Positions 23,301-34,641 of a stretch of 64,000 nucleotides of DNA are shown in pieces (position 1 is the stretch's first letter; each line of letters opens with the position of its first letter). Location: assembly GCF_002891295.1 (NCBI RefSeq), contig NZ_LGUI01000004.1:372001-436000 (forward strand), written 5' to 3'. The notes beneath the pieces were generated by a model that saw only the letters and a list, made by a program, of their open reading frames with translations, did no database searches and was not told where the DNA came from. This DNA comes from Streptomyces eurocidicus. GTDB taxonomy: Bacteria > Actinomycetota > Actinomycetes > Streptomycetales > Streptomycetaceae. A program made the position numbers and the translations under genes.

Positions 23301-26300
23301 ATGCGGCACGGACAGCGATACCGGCCCTCCGGCCGCCCCCTGCACCGCCGGCGTAACCTCACGCGCTCCCTGGCACTCCTCGCCGCCACCGTGATGCTGA
23401 CGGGCCTTCAGGGCACCCAAGGGGCCCCCGCGGTGAACGCTTCGGCCGTTCGGGCCAACGCCCCCGCCGAGCGCTTCTTCTCCTCCTTCGAGGCGGGCGA
23501 GCCCCGGCCCGACTGGACCGACACCGTCGAGACCGACCCCACCGGACGCAAGCGCTCCGCCGGGGTCGACGGCCAGGACACCAGTGGCATCCCCGGCAGC
23601 GTCATGGACCGCGTCACCGCCGTCCGGGCGAGCGGGGAGAACAGCGGGGCAGGTGAGACCAAGGAGAACCTGGTCGACGGCGAGCCGACCACGAAGTGGC
23701 TCACCTTCGAGCGGACGCCCTGGCTGGAACTGGACGTCGCCGAGCCCGTCCAGACCGTACGGTACGCGCTGACCTCCGCCAACGACGCCCCCGCCCGCGA
23801 CCCCCGGGACTGGACGCTCCAGGGCTCCCAGGACGGCCACACCTGGACCGCCCTGGACACCCGCAAGGACGAGAGCTTTGAAAAGCGCCTCCAGACAAGG
23901 GAGTTCTCCTTCGTCAACACCACCCCCTACCGCCACTACCGGCTCGATATAGCCCGCAACGGCGGCGCCGACCTCACCCAGCTGGCCGAGGTCCAGCTGG
24001 CGACCGGGGACACCGGCGCCCCGCCGCCGCCCGAGATGCGCAGCCGCGTCGACCGGGGCCCCACGGGCTCCCCCACCGCCAAGGCGCGCGTCGGCTTCAC
24101 CGGCACCCACTCCCTGCGCTACGGGGGCACCCACCGGGCGGCCGGCCGTGGCTACTCGTACAACAAGGTCTTCGAGGTAAACCTCCGGGTCACCGGCCGG
24201 ACCCGGCTGGCGTACAAGATCTTCCCCTCGATGCCGGAGCCCGACCCCCGCTATCCCGCCACCCATGTCGCGGTGGACCTCGCCTTCACCGACGGCACCT
24301 ATCTGAGCGACCTCGGCGCCCTCGACCAGTACGGCGCGCCGCTCACCCCGCGCGGGCAGGCCGAGGCGAAGACGCTCTACGCCAACCAGTGGAACAACCG
24401 GGAGTCGCACATCGGCGCGGTCGCCGCGGGAAAGACCGTCGACCGCGTGCTCATCGCCTACGACGCGCCCGCCGGCCCGGCGAAGTTCCGCGGCTGGGTC
24501 GACGACATCTCGCTCGCGCCCGCGCCCGCGGAGCGCCCGCCGGCCCATCCGGCGGACCACGCGGTCACCACCCGCGGCACCCATTCCAGCTCGGGCTTCT
24601 CCCGGGGCAACACCTTCCCCGCCACCGCCGTCCCCCACGGCTTCAACTTCTGGACCCCGGTCACCAACGCCGGGTCGACCGACTGGCTCTACCAGTACGC
24701 GGCCGGCAACAACGCCGACAACCTCCCCACCCTCCAGGCCCTCGCCGCGAGCCATGAGCCCAGCCCCTGGATGGGCGACCGGCAGACCTTCCAGATCATG
24801 CCGTCGGCCGCCGCGGGCGTCCCGCCCGCCGGACGCGCGGCCCGCGCCCTGCCCTTCCGCCACTCCGACGAGACGGCCCGGCCGCACTACTACGGCGTCA
24901 CGTTCACCAACGGCCTCAAGGCCGAGATCGCGCCCGGCGACCACGCCGCCATGATGCGCTTCACCTATCCGGGCGAGGACGCCGGCGTCGTGCTCGACAA
25001 CGTCAAGGACCGGGGCGGGCTGACCCTCGACCCCGAGCACGGGGTGATCACCGGCTGGTCCGATGTGAAGAGCGGGCTGTCCGTCGGCGCCGGCCGGCTC
25101 TATGTGTACGGCGTCTTCGACGCGCCGGTCACGGCGAGCGGCAAGCTCAAGGGCGACCACGGCGGCCAGGACCTCACCGGCTATCTGCGCTTCCGGCCCG
25201 GCCCGGACCGTACGGTCACGCTGCGGATCGCGACCTCCCTCATGGGCGTCGACCAGGCGAAGGCCAACCTCGACCAGGAGATCCCGGAGGGCACCTCCTT
25301 CGGCCGCGTCCACGACCGCGCCCGCGCCGCGTGGGACGAGGTCCTCGGCCGTGTCGAGGTCGAGGGCGCGAGCCGGGACCAGCTCACCACCCTCTACTCC
25401 AACCTCTACCGCCTCTACCTGTATCCCAACTCCGGCTTCGAGAACACCGGCACCCGGAGCCGCCCGCAGCACCGCTACGCCAGCCCCTTCTCCGCGCCCG
25501 TCGGCGAGACCACCCCGACCCGTACCGGCGCGAAGATCGTCGACGGCGAGGTCTACGTCAACAACGGCTTCTGGGACACCTACCGCACCACCTGGCCCGC
25601 GTACTCCCTCCTGTCCCCCAAGGGCGCGGGAAAGCTCGTCGACGGCTTCGTCCAGCAGTACAAGGACGGCGGCTGGATCTCCCGCTGGTCCTCCCCCGGC
25701 TACGCCGACCTGATGACCGGCACCAGCTCGGACGTCGCCTTCGCGGACGCCTACGCCAAGGGCGTCGACTTCGACGCCGAGGCCGCCTACGAGGCCGCGC
25801 TCAAGAACGCCACGGTCGCCCCCACGGACCCGGGCGTCGGCCGCAAGGGCATGGAGACCTCCGTCTTCCTCGGCTACACGAGCACCGCCACCCGCGAGGG
25901 CATGTCCTGGGCGCTGGAGGGCTATCTCAACGACTTCGGGCTCGGCCGGATGGGCGAGGCGCTGTACGAGAGGACGCACAAGGCCCGCTACAAGGACGAG
26001 TCCGCCTATTTCCTGAACCGCGCCCGCAACTATGTGAAGCTCTTCGATCCCCGGATCGGCTTCTTCCAGGGCAAGGACGCGGCCGGCGGCTGGCGGCTCA
26101 CGCCCCAGCAGTACGACCCCCGCGTCTGGGGCCATGACTACACCGAGACCAACGGCTGGAACTTCGCCTTCCATGCTCCGCAGGACACCCGTGGCCTGGC
26201 CAATCTCTACGGCGGCCGGGCCGGCCTGGCCAAGAAGCTCGACACGTTCTTCGGCACCCCCGAGACGGGCACGCCGGAGTTCGCCGGCTCCTACGGCGGC

Positions 26301-27197
26301 GTCATCCACGAGATGACCGAGGCCCGCGACGTCCGCATGGGCATGTACGGCCACAGCAACCAGGTCTCGCACCACATCACCTATCTGTACGACGCGGCGG
26401 GGCAGCCCTGGAAGACGCAGGCGAAGGTCCGCGAGGTGCTGTCCCGGCTCTACCTCGGCAGCGAGATCGGCCAGGGGTACCCGGGGGACGAGGACAACGG
26501 CGAGATGTCGGCCTGGTACCTCTTCAGCGCCCTCGGCTTCTATCCGCTGGTGATGGGCGGCGGCGAGTACGCGATCGGGTCGCCGCTGTTCACCAGGGCC
26601 ACCGTCCATCTGGACAACGGCCGCGACATCGTGGTGAAGGCCCCCCGCAACAGCGACCGGAACGTCTACGTCCAGGGGCTGCGGGTCAACGGCAAGAAGT
26701 GGAACTCGACGGCCCTGCCGCACTCCGCGATCGCCGACGGCGGGACGCTGGAATTCGCCATGGGCCCCCGCCCCTCGGACTGGGGCACCGGCCGCGGCGC
26801 CGGCCCCTCGTCCCTCACCCACGACGACAAGGTGCCCGCGCCCCGGAGCGATGTGACCGCCCAGGGCGGCTCCCCGCTGACGGACGACACCTCGGCCACG
26901 TACGCCTCCTTCACCACGGCCGCCCTGGAGGTCCCGTCGGCCGCGCGGGTCGGCTCGTACACCCTCACCTCGGCCGAACGGGCGAAGGCGCCGGGCGGCT
27001 GGGTCCTGGAGGGTTCGAAGGACGGCACCACCTGGACGGAGGTCGACCGGCGGGTGGGCGAGTCCTTCTCCTGGGACCGCCAGACCCGGGTCTTCGGGGT
27101 GCGGCATCCGGGCGCGTACCGGCACTACCGGCTGACGCCGGAGGGCGGCGAGAGCACCCTGGCCGAGGTCGAACTTTTGGGGACATCTTCAACATAA
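23301..27197 (+). CDS. Secreted GH92 alpha-mannosidase with F5/8-type carbohydrate-binding modules
   Basis: A 1298-residue exported glycosidase, ATG with GGGAGG 6 nt upstream. A long basic signal peptide (to about VNASA) is followed by a discoidin/F5-8C-type module (about 100-235, with EPTTKWLTF and WTLQGSQDG) and a beta-sandwich region. The GH92 catalytic part starts near residue 420 (SSGFSRGNTFPATAVPHGFNFWTP). It includes WPAYSLLSP, MTGTSSDVAFADAY, YGHSNQVSHHITYLYD and GQGYPGDEDNGEMSAWY. A second F5/8 module (about 1190-1298, with WVLEGSKDG) closes the protein. GH92 enzymes remove alpha-linked mannose from glycans such as fungal mannan in a calcium-dependent reaction. The LacI-like palindrome directly upstream suggests sugar-responsive control. 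Confidence 0.92.
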   Translation: MRHGQRYRPSGRPLHRRRNLTRSLALLAATVMLTGLQGTQGAPAVNASAVRANAPAERFFSSFEAGEPRPDWTDTVETDPTGRKRSAGVDGQDTSGIPGSVMDRVTAVRASGENSGAGETKENLVDGEPTTKWLTFERTPWLELDVAEPVQTVRYALTSANDAPARDPRDWTLQGSQDGHTWTALDTRKDESFEKRLQTREFSFVNTTPYRHYRLDIARNGGADLTQLAEVQLATGDTGAPPPPEMRSRVDRGPTGSPTAKARVGFTGTHSLRYGGTHRAAGRGYSYNKVFEVNLRVTGRTRLAYKIFPSMPEPDPRYPATHVAVDLAFTDGTYLSDLGALDQYGAPLTPRGQAEAKTLYANQWNNRESHIGAVAAGKTVDRVLIAYDAPAGPAKFRGWVDDISLAPAPAERPPAHPADHAVTTRGTHSSSGFSRGNTFPATAVPHGFNFWTPVTNAGSTDWLYQYAAGNNADNLPTLQALAASHEPSPWMGDRQTFQIMPSAAAGVPPAGRAARALPFRHSDETARPHYYGVTFTNGLKAEIAPGDHAAMMRFTYPGEDAGVVLDNVKDRGGLTLDPEHGVITGWSDVKSGLSVGAGRLYVYGVFDAPVTASGKLKGDHGGQDLTGYLRFRPGPDRTVTLRIATSLMGVDQAKANLDQEIPEGTSFGRVHDRARAAWDEVLGRVEVEGASRDQLTTLYSNLYRLYLYPNSGFENTGTRSRPQHRYASPFSAPVGETTPTRTGAKIVDGEVYVNNGFWDTYRTTWPAYSLLSPKGAGKLVDGFVQQYKDGGWISRWSSPGYADLMTGTSSDVAFADAYAKGVDFDAEAAYEAALKNATVAPTDPGVGRKGMETSVFLGYTSTATREGMSWALEGYLNDFGLGRMGEALYERTHKARYKDESAYFLNRARNYVKLFDPRIGFFQGKDAAGGWRLTPQQYDPRVWGHDYTETNGWNFAFHAPQDTRGLANLYGGRAGLAKKLDTFFGTPETGTPEFAGSYGGVIHEMTEARDVRMGMYGHSNQVSHHITYLYDAAGQPWKTQAKVREVLSRLYLGSEIGQGYPGDEDNGEMSAWYLFSALGFYPLVMGGGEYAIGSPLFTRATVHLDNGRDIVVKAPRNSDRNVYVQGLRVNGKKWNSTALPHSAIADGGTLEFAMGPRPSDWGTGRGAGPSSLTHDDKVPAPRSDVTAQGGSPLTDDTSATYASFTTAALEVPSAARVGSYTLTSAERAKAPGGWVLEGSKDGTTWTEVDRRVGESFSWDRQTRVFGVRHPGAYRHYRLTPEGGESTLAEVELLGTSST

Positions 27198-27203
27198 ACG
27201 TGA

Positions 27204-27209
27204 TTGACA
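27204..27209 (+). promoter_or_regulatory. -35-like element upstream of the propeller protein
   Basis: TTGACA lies in a short AT-rich patch directly after the mannosidase stop, but no good -10 hexamer follows at 17 bases. A hairpin at 27244-27270 would then sit in the 5' leader of the next gene. Confidence 0.3.
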
Positions 27210-27243
27210 GGTAAAGAAATTGTGAAACGATCAACGTGATCCA

Positions 27244-27270
27244 GTGGCGCGCCCCGAACGGGCGCGCCAC
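27244..27270 (+). terminator. 11-bp hairpin after GH92
   Basis: GTGGCGCGCCC and its exact complement flank a CGAAC loop and are followed by TCTTCACTCT. It probably terminates the mannosidase transcript. Confidence 0.75.
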
Positions 27271-27299
27271 TCTTCACTCTTGACTCACTGGAGACCTAC

Positions 27300-28328
27300 G
27301 TGGCTCACTCTTCCGACCGCACGCGCGGCGTCGCCCTGCGCCGTCTCGCGACCGTGGCGATAGCCGCCGCCCTGGTCGGCACGACCGCCGGACAGGCCCT
27401 CGCCGACAACCCCGCCCCCGCGAAGTCCGCGGCCGAGCGGGCGGCGAAGCTGGCCGGCACCACCTCCGCGAAGCACCGCTCCGAGGCCCTGCGCGGCGAG
27501 GCCAAGTCCGGCGACTACCCCAAGTCCGGCGCCACCGCCCCCAAGGCCCCGCGTCTCGCGGCCCCCCGCTCGGTCAAGGCCGACGGCCCGTCCGCCGAGG
27601 CCCCGTTCTTCCCGCTGAGCGCCGTCAACTCGAACGAGCTCTTCTTCTACTGGCCTGACGGCAAGGGCGGCATCACGCCCAAGGAGTACGTCACCGACGG
27701 CTGGGACAAGATCAACGCCGCCGCGCGGGTCGACCACGACCGCAACGGCACCTCCGAGGCCCTCTACGTCCGGGACCTCGACCAGAACATCATCTTCGCC
27801 ACCGCCGACAAGGGCGCGGCCGTCGTCGCCGACGACTGGGGTCAGTACGACCAGTTCATGTCCCCGGGCAACCTGGGCGGCGGCAAGGAGTCCGACATCC
27901 TGGTCCGGGACCGCGAGGGCGTCCTGTGGCTGTACCTCGCCAACCCCGACGGCACCCTCTCGGGCCGTAAGAAGGTCGGTCCGGGCTGGGGCCAGTTCAC
28001 CGAGATCGCCGGCCGTGGCGACCTCACGGGTGACGGCAAGACCGACATCGTCGCCCGCGACAAGGACGGCGTGCTGTGGCTCTACAAGGGCACCGGCGAC
28101 TACACCAAGCCCTTCGAGTACAAGCAGCGCATCGGCGGCGGCTGGAACCAGTTCAACAAGCTGGTGGGCACGGGTGACGTCGACCTGGACGGCAAGGCCG
28201 ACCTGATCGCGCGCGACAACGACGGCGCGCTGTGGCTGTACCGCGGCACGGGCCGTACGGACCAGCCGTACGACTACAAGGTGAAGATCGGCAACTCGGG
28301 CTGGAACCAGTTCCGTCTGCTGTTCTGA
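27300..28328 (+). CDS. Secreted FG-GAP/tachylectin-like beta-propeller protein
   Basis: A 342-residue exported protein, GTG start with GGAGA upstream. The signal peptide ends at GQALADN. An Ala/Lys-rich linker of about 70 residues precedes a repeat domain. Its blades read DILVRDREGVLWLY, DIVARDKDGVLWLYKGTG and DLIARDNDGALWLYRGTG, with calcium-type DxxxDGxxD loops (DLTGDGKTD, DVDLDGKAD). There is no enzyme domain. Such propellers bind glycans. The repeats resemble the lectin half of UmbA, so it could be a free lectin, but it lacks the trypsin-like docking domain. The function is not established. Confidence 0.82.
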   Translation: MAHSSDRTRGVALRRLATVAIAAALVGTTAGQALADNPAPAKSAAERAAKLAGTTSAKHRSEALRGEAKSGDYPKSGATAPKAPRLAAPRSVKADGPSAEAPFFPLSAVNSNELFFYWPDGKGGITPKEYVTDGWDKINAAARVDHDRNGTSEALYVRDLDQNIIFATADKGAAVVADDWGQYDQFMSPGNLGGGKESDILVRDREGVLWLYLANPDGTLSGRKKVGPGWGQFTEIAGRGDLTGDGKTDIVARDKDGVLWLYKGTGDYTKPFEYKQRIGGGWNQFNKLVGTGDVDLDGKADLIARDNDGALWLYRGTGRTDQPYDYKVKIGNSGWNQFRLLF

Positions 28329-28403
28329 GACGTGACGTCCTGACGTAACGTCACTGCACGGGATCGCCCTCACGGGACGGAACTCCGGGGCTACGGTGGG
28401 TAG

Positions 28404-29252
28404 GTGACCACCCAGCCCAGGAATACCGACCCGTACAGCGATCCCCGCGCGTTCTACGGGGCCGAGCTGCGGCGCCTGCGTGAGGCTGCCGGCCTCACGC
28501 AGGAGCAGCTCGGCCATCGCGTTTTTTGCTCCGGGTCGTACATCGGCCAGTTCGAAGTGGCGATCAGACGGCCGCAGTTGGAGCTGTCGCAGCTCCTGGA
28601 CGATGTGCTGGACAGCGGCGAGCATCTGCAGCGGCTGTGCCGACTGGCACGGAATTCGAAAGTCGCCGACTACTTCGCCGACGCGGCGGATCTGGAACAG
28701 CGCGCTCGGCTGATCAGCGAGTACGTTCCGATGTGCGTACCGGGCTTCCTGCAGACGGAGGCATACGCACGGGCAGTCACATCAGCGGCACTGCGGTTCT
28801 CGCCGCAGGACATGGTGGACCAGTTCGTCCGGGCACGGATGGAACGTGCCCGGCTGCTCGACGGCTCGGACGCGCCCGTCTACTGGGCCATCCTGCACGA
28901 ATCGACACTCCGCGTTCCCGTGGGAGGTCCTGCGGCGATGCACGAGCAGCTCTGCCACCTCGCCGAAACGGTCCGGTCCCGCCGCAACGTCGCACTCCAG
29001 GTGATGCCGTTCGACGCAGGGGCCCACCCGTTCATGACCGCTCTGGTCTCGTTGATGAACTTCGCCGACGCGCCGCCCCTCGTCTATACGGAAAGCGCCT
29101 ACACAGGACACCTCGTCGAGGATCCTGCCCTGGTCGCCCAGTACCAAGCGGCCTACGATCTGGCCAGGGCCGTCGCACTGTCGCCGGAGGCGTCCCTCGC
29201 TCTGATCGAGTCGGCGGCGAAGGATTTCGCGACCCATGAACAGCGTGCGTGA
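28404..29252 (+). CDS. XRE-family regulator with DUF5753 (second pair)
   Basis: A 282-residue cytoplasmic regulator, GTG start at 28404 (GTGACCACCCAG) with GGTAG upstream. The N-terminal helix-turn-helix (about 18-70) contains LREAAGLTQEQLGHRVFCSGSYIG. DUF5753 follows from about 100 (VPMCVPGFLQTEAYARAV, VALQVMPFDAGAHP, TESAYTGHLVED). It overlaps the DUF397 gene by 17 nt. It is only moderately similar to the 18196-19044 protein, so the two are not a recent duplication. Confidence 0.9.
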   Translation: MTTQPRNTDPYSDPRAFYGAELRRLREAAGLTQEQLGHRVFCSGSYIGQFEVAIRRPQLELSQLLDDVLDSGEHLQRLCRLARNSKVADYFADAADLEQRARLISEYVPMCVPGFLQTEAYARAVTSAALRFSPQDMVDQFVRARMERARLLDGSDAPVYWAILHESTLRVPVGGPAAMHEQLCHLAETVRSRRNVALQVMPFDAGAHPFMTALVSLMNFADAPPLVYTESAYTGHLVEDPALVAQYQAAYDLARAVALSPEASLALIESAAKDFATHEQRA

Positions 29253-29433
29253 CCTCAATGCAGCGGACTGGCACAAGTCGTCCTACAGCAACGGGTCCGG
29301 CGGAAACTGCGTAGAAGTCGCCCTCAGGATCCCCGGATTCGTTCCCGTCCGCGACAGCAAGCGTCCCGACGGCCCCGTCCTCCGCTTCCCACCCACCGCG
29401 TGGGCGGCCTTCATCCGGCAGTACTCCTGGTAG
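29236..29433 (+). CDS. DUF397-domain protein
   Basis: A 65-residue protein of standard DUF397 length (DWHKSSYSNGSGGNCVEVA, VPVRDSK, WAAFIRQY). It is translationally coupled to the preceding XRE regulator. These small partners act with their XRE protein in developmental control. Its stop lies inside the 3' end of the convergent protease gene (22-base overlap), a compact tail-to-tail arrangement. Confidence 0.88.
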   Translation: MNSVRDLNAADWHKSSYSNGSGGNCVEVALRIPGFVPVRDSKRPDGPVLRFPPTAWAAFIRQYSW

Positions 29434-30655
29434 CACGCCGGACGAGCGCCCGTACCGGCCGCCCCAGCACCAGGGCGAGCCCCGCGATCGGCAGCGTGAG
29501 CAGCACGATCTGCACACACGCCGAGACCAGGCCGAGGACCGGGTAGCCGGAGGTTCCCGCGTTCCCGATCAGCTGGTCGATCGCCTGCCAGTCCGTACGG
29601 AGCAGCTGCGGGAGGTTGAGCAGCACCATGCCCAGTTGCAGTGTGAGCGCGGGCACCAGGAACAGGACCCACGCCGCGACCACGATCTGCGGCCATCGCT
29701 TCAGCGCCTTCAGGCGCTCGTCCTCCGGGCGCCGGAGGACGACCCGCTTCAGGATCGGTCCGATGTACTTGAACAGGTCGGGGATCCCGACCAGGTCGGC
29801 CACGATGTAGTAGCCGTCGAACCGCAGCGTCGGCAGCAGCTGCTGGACCATCTCCACATGCACGGAGAAGATCGCCACCAGCAGGAGCGGGCCGCCGGTC
29901 ACCTCGTACAGCGCCAGCAGGCCCAGCACGAAGAGCGCGTTGAAGTAGACGCCGCCCAGGTCCGCGCGGATCCGCCCGGCCCGGCCGAGCCGGTAGGAGC
30001 TGGTGATGTCGGTGTAGAAGGCGGGCCACACCAGATAGATGCCGCAGCCCATCGCGCCGGGCCGCACCCCGCCGTAGCGGCAGGCCGCGCCGTGGCCCAT
30101 CTCGTGGAACACGCAGGAGGCGACGGCCAGGAGGACGACGAGGAGGACGTCGGCCGGGGAGGAGAGCACGGACCGCAGCGCGGCGCCCGTGTCCTGGGTC
30201 ATCCACAGCCACACCTCACCGAAGGCGAAGGCGCCCAAGGCACTCAGGACCGGCAGCGGCCGGAACAGCCACGAGAACAGCCCGGCCAGGAGCCATGTGG
30301 CGCGCTCCGGCAGCACCGCCAGGCGGAACCGGAAGGCGAGGAACGGATCGCTCTTCTGCGCGGGCGGGGGCGGTGAGCCGTCGCTGTACGTCGTGATGCC
30401 GAGCGGGGCGAGCTTCTTGTCGATGACGTAGACGACGTGTTCCGCCGTGAACCGCCGCCCGGTCTCCCGGCTGAGCCCCTCGGCCACCCGCTCCACGGGC
30501 CGGCCGTCCAGTGCCCGGGCGACCTGGTACAGCAGAGGGGGGAGCCGGACGATCTGCCCGTCGGGCCGGCACACCAGGTGCGGCGGCTCGCGGTAGCCGG
30601 AGTCCTCGAACTCGCCGACAAGTTCCGTACCGGCCACCAGCGCGGGCAGCGCCAT
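29411..30655 (-). CDS. Membrane M50-type zinc metalloprotease with N-terminal PqqD-like domain
   Basis: A 414-residue polytopic membrane protein, ATG with GGAGGG upstream. Residues 1-95 look like a PqqD/RRE-type winged helix (VCRPDGQIVRLPPLLYQVARALDG, then FTAEHVVYVIDKKLAPLG), a fold that recognises leader peptides in RiPP systems. Then come about eight hydrophobic segments. The zinc motif is HEMGH at 184-188 in a membrane helix, and the third-ligand region is probably LRFDGYYIVADLVG. This is the layout of site-2-protease-like peptide zinc metalloproteases. It lies downstream of two small paralogous peptides in the same orientation, separated by a hairpin that could attenuate transcription. 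Processing or export of those peptides is inferred. Confidence 0.82.
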   Translation of the reverse strand: MALPALVAGTELVGEFEDSGYREPPHLVCRPDGQIVRLPPLLYQVARALDGRPVERVAEGLSRETGRRFTAEHVVYVIDKKLAPLGITTYSDGSPPPPAQKSDPFLAFRFRLAVLPERATWLLAGLFSWLFRPLPVLSALGAFAFGEVWLWMTQDTGAALRSVLSSPADVLLVVLLAVASCVFHEMGHGAACRYGGVRPGAMGCGIYLVWPAFYTDITSSYRLGRAGRIRADLGGVYFNALFVLGLLALYEVTGGPLLLVAIFSVHVEMVQQLLPTLRFDGYYIVADLVGIPDLFKYIGPILKRVVLRRPEDERLKALKRWPQIVVAAWVLFLVPALTLQLGMVLLNLPQLLRTDWQAIDQLIGNAGTSGYPVLGLVSACVQIVLLTLPIAGLALVLGRPVRALVRRATRSTAG

Positions 30656-30723
30656 GCTGCGCCCTCCGTAAGGGACGTGCGTAAGGGACGTGCGTAAGGG
30701 ACGTTCACAAGGGGACAGGGGTC

Positions 30724-30759
30724 GGGGAAGGGCCGGTCGGTGCTTTCCGGCCCTTCCCC
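30724..30759 (-). terminator. Hairpin between the small peptides and the protease gene
   Basis: GGGGAAGGGCCGG (30724-30736) pairs with CCGGCCCTTCCCC (30747-30759) around a 10-base loop. Between a small-peptide gene and its probable processing gene this may be a partial terminator that keeps peptide mRNA in excess. Confidence 0.7.
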
Positions 30760-30777
30760 TGCTGCGCCGCGCGTGCG

Positions 30778-31116
30778 CTAGTGGCTGGAGACGGCCGCCG
30801 GGACGCAGTGGAGGCCGGTGGCCGGGTTCTGCGCGTTCAGGCCGAGCGCGCTCAGCAGGCCCGCGTTCTGCTGACGGTCCACGGACTGACAGGCGGCCAG
30901 CATGGTGGTGCCGTGGTCGGGGGCCGGCGGAGCGTAGACGCCGCCGCCCGAGGCCGTCGCGGAGCTGCTGCTGGAGCTGCCGGCGCCGGCACCCGCACCG
31001 CCGTCCCCGTCGGGGCCGTACGCGAGCGGGGCGGCCACGATGCCCATGACCGTGCGCTCGGGCAGCAGCTCGCCGGCGACGCCGTCGAGTTCCTCGAAGC
31101 TGATGGCGTTGTCCAT
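30778..31116 (-). CDS. Small precursor-like peptide A (two conserved cysteines)
   Basis: A 112-residue product, ATG with AAGGAA directly upstream. The N-terminus FEELDGVAGELLPERTVMG resembles a RiPP-type leader with an E-x-LP-x-R motif. A Gly/Ser/Ala-rich linker follows, and the C-terminal half reads DHGTTMLAACQSVD...GLNAQNP...LHCVPAAVSSH. Peptide B shares the leader motif, HGTT, ACQ, a G-L-x-x-Q-x-P stretch and the ending C-x-PAA-x-S. The two cysteines could form a disulfide or be modified. No signal peptide is seen, so export would need dedicated machinery such as the PqqD-M50 protein next door. I do not recognise a named family. Confidence 0.7.
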   Translation of the reverse strand: MDNAISFEELDGVAGELLPERTVMGIVAAPLAYGPDGDGGAGAGAGSSSSSSATASGGGVYAPPAPDHGTTMLAACQSVDRQQNAGLLSALGLNAQNPATGLHCVPAAVSSH

Positions 31117-31155
31117 TTCCTTGCCCTTCTCTGATGACGGATTACGGATCAGTGC

Positions 31156-31425
31156 TCAACGGGTGGAGATGGCCGCGGGAATGCACGTCGTCGTATAGCC
31201 GGGGTCCTGGGACGCGAGCCCCAGGAAGACGAGGAGCGGAGGACTTCCCGCGTTCTGCCGGTACTGGCAGGCGTAGGCGACCGTCGTGCCGTGGTCGGTC
31301 TTCACCATCACCGGATGAACCGGCTGGTCGGAGGCCGCCGGCAACACGCTCGACAGCGCGAGCCGCGGAGGGAGCTCCTCGCCCGAAAGGCGTTCGAGCT
31401 CCCCGAAGGTGACGGCGGATCCCAT
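31156..31425 (-). CDS. Small precursor-like peptide B (paralogue of A)
   Basis: An 89-residue product from the ATG at 31425, chosen for the strong GGGAGGG 7 nt upstream; a longer in-frame start at 31452 is less likely. The leader-like N-terminus is VTFGELERLSGEELPPRLAL. The C-terminal part has DHGTTVAYACQYRQNAG and ends TTCIPAAISTR, paralogous to peptide A but without the Gly/Ser linker. It is the first gene of the set, with peptide A 39 nt downstream and the protease after that. Two paralogous cores in tandem are typical of peptide natural-product loci; the identity of the product is unknown. Confidence 0.7.
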   Translation of the reverse strand: MGSAVTFGELERLSGEELPPRLALSSVLPAASDQPVHPVMVKTDHGTTVAYACQYRQNAGSPPLLVFLGLASQDPGYTTTCIPAAISTR

Positions 31426-31714
31426 GGTTGTTCCCTCCCTAGGGGACGACATCGTCCCGGCGTCGATCCCCGGCGGAGACTAACCAGGAGCGGAATGCCC
31501 GACACTTCGCCAATCCTCCGACCACCCGGCCGAGTTGGGATTTAAGCCCTGAGGGTGGAGGGGCGAACGCGTGTACCGAGCCAAGGGGGTACGCGAGTCA
31601 ATTGGCTGGAATGGTCGCCTAGTTCCCGCCGTGCCCAGTTGACGAAGTTCGTCTTCGAGCCGGGCCTGGGCGGCCCCGGATCGTCGACGAGAGCCTGTAA
31701 GTCCCCGAACGCGG

Positions 31715-31751
31715 CAGGGCCGCACCCCGTACGAGACGGGGTGCGGCCCTG
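31715..31751 (-). terminator. Terminator of acnA
   Basis: Sixteen-base arms beginning CAGGGCCGCACCCCGT (31715-31730) pair perfectly with 31736-31751 around an ACGAG loop. It lies 28 bases past the acnA stop. Confidence 0.9.
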
Positions 31752-31779
31752 AACCGCTCGGCTGTGGCGCCGGAACCGC

Positions 31780-34494
<2,715 letters not shown>

Positions 34495-34573
34495 GACAGT
34501 CTCCTTCATGCATGAATTCGCGTACTACGGCAATCCTGCCGTCACGTGATCGCGCTCATCCGCTAAGGTGTGC

Positions 34574-34592
34574 CTTAGTTAGGCAAGCCTTA
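34574..34592. promoter_or_regulatory. Iron-box (DmdR/IdeR-type) candidate upstream of acnA
   Basis: CTTAGTTAGGCAAGCCTTA matches the remembered DmdR/DtxR box TTAGGTTAGGCTAACCTAA at 13 of 19 positions, including GTTAGGC and CCT. It overlaps a second inverted repeat (CTAAGG...CCTTAG, 34563-34578). Position fits control of the iron-sulfur enzyme gene acnA by iron; this is inferred. Confidence 0.5.
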
Positions 34593-34623
34593 CTGGCGCG
34601 ACAGCGGTACGCCTCTCGTCAGA

Positions 34624-34641
34624 TATCTCGATGTCGAGATA
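34624..34641. promoter_or_regulatory. Perfect palindromic operator candidate
   Basis: TATCTCGA and TCGAGATA flank a TG pair, giving an 18-base palindrome with 8-base arms about 130 bases upstream of acnA. The cognate regulator is unknown to me. Confidence 0.55.

Noticed and set aside
23247..27125. 1292-codon minus-strand frame opposite GH92
   Set aside because: Shadow of the mannosidase gene; no recognisable domain.
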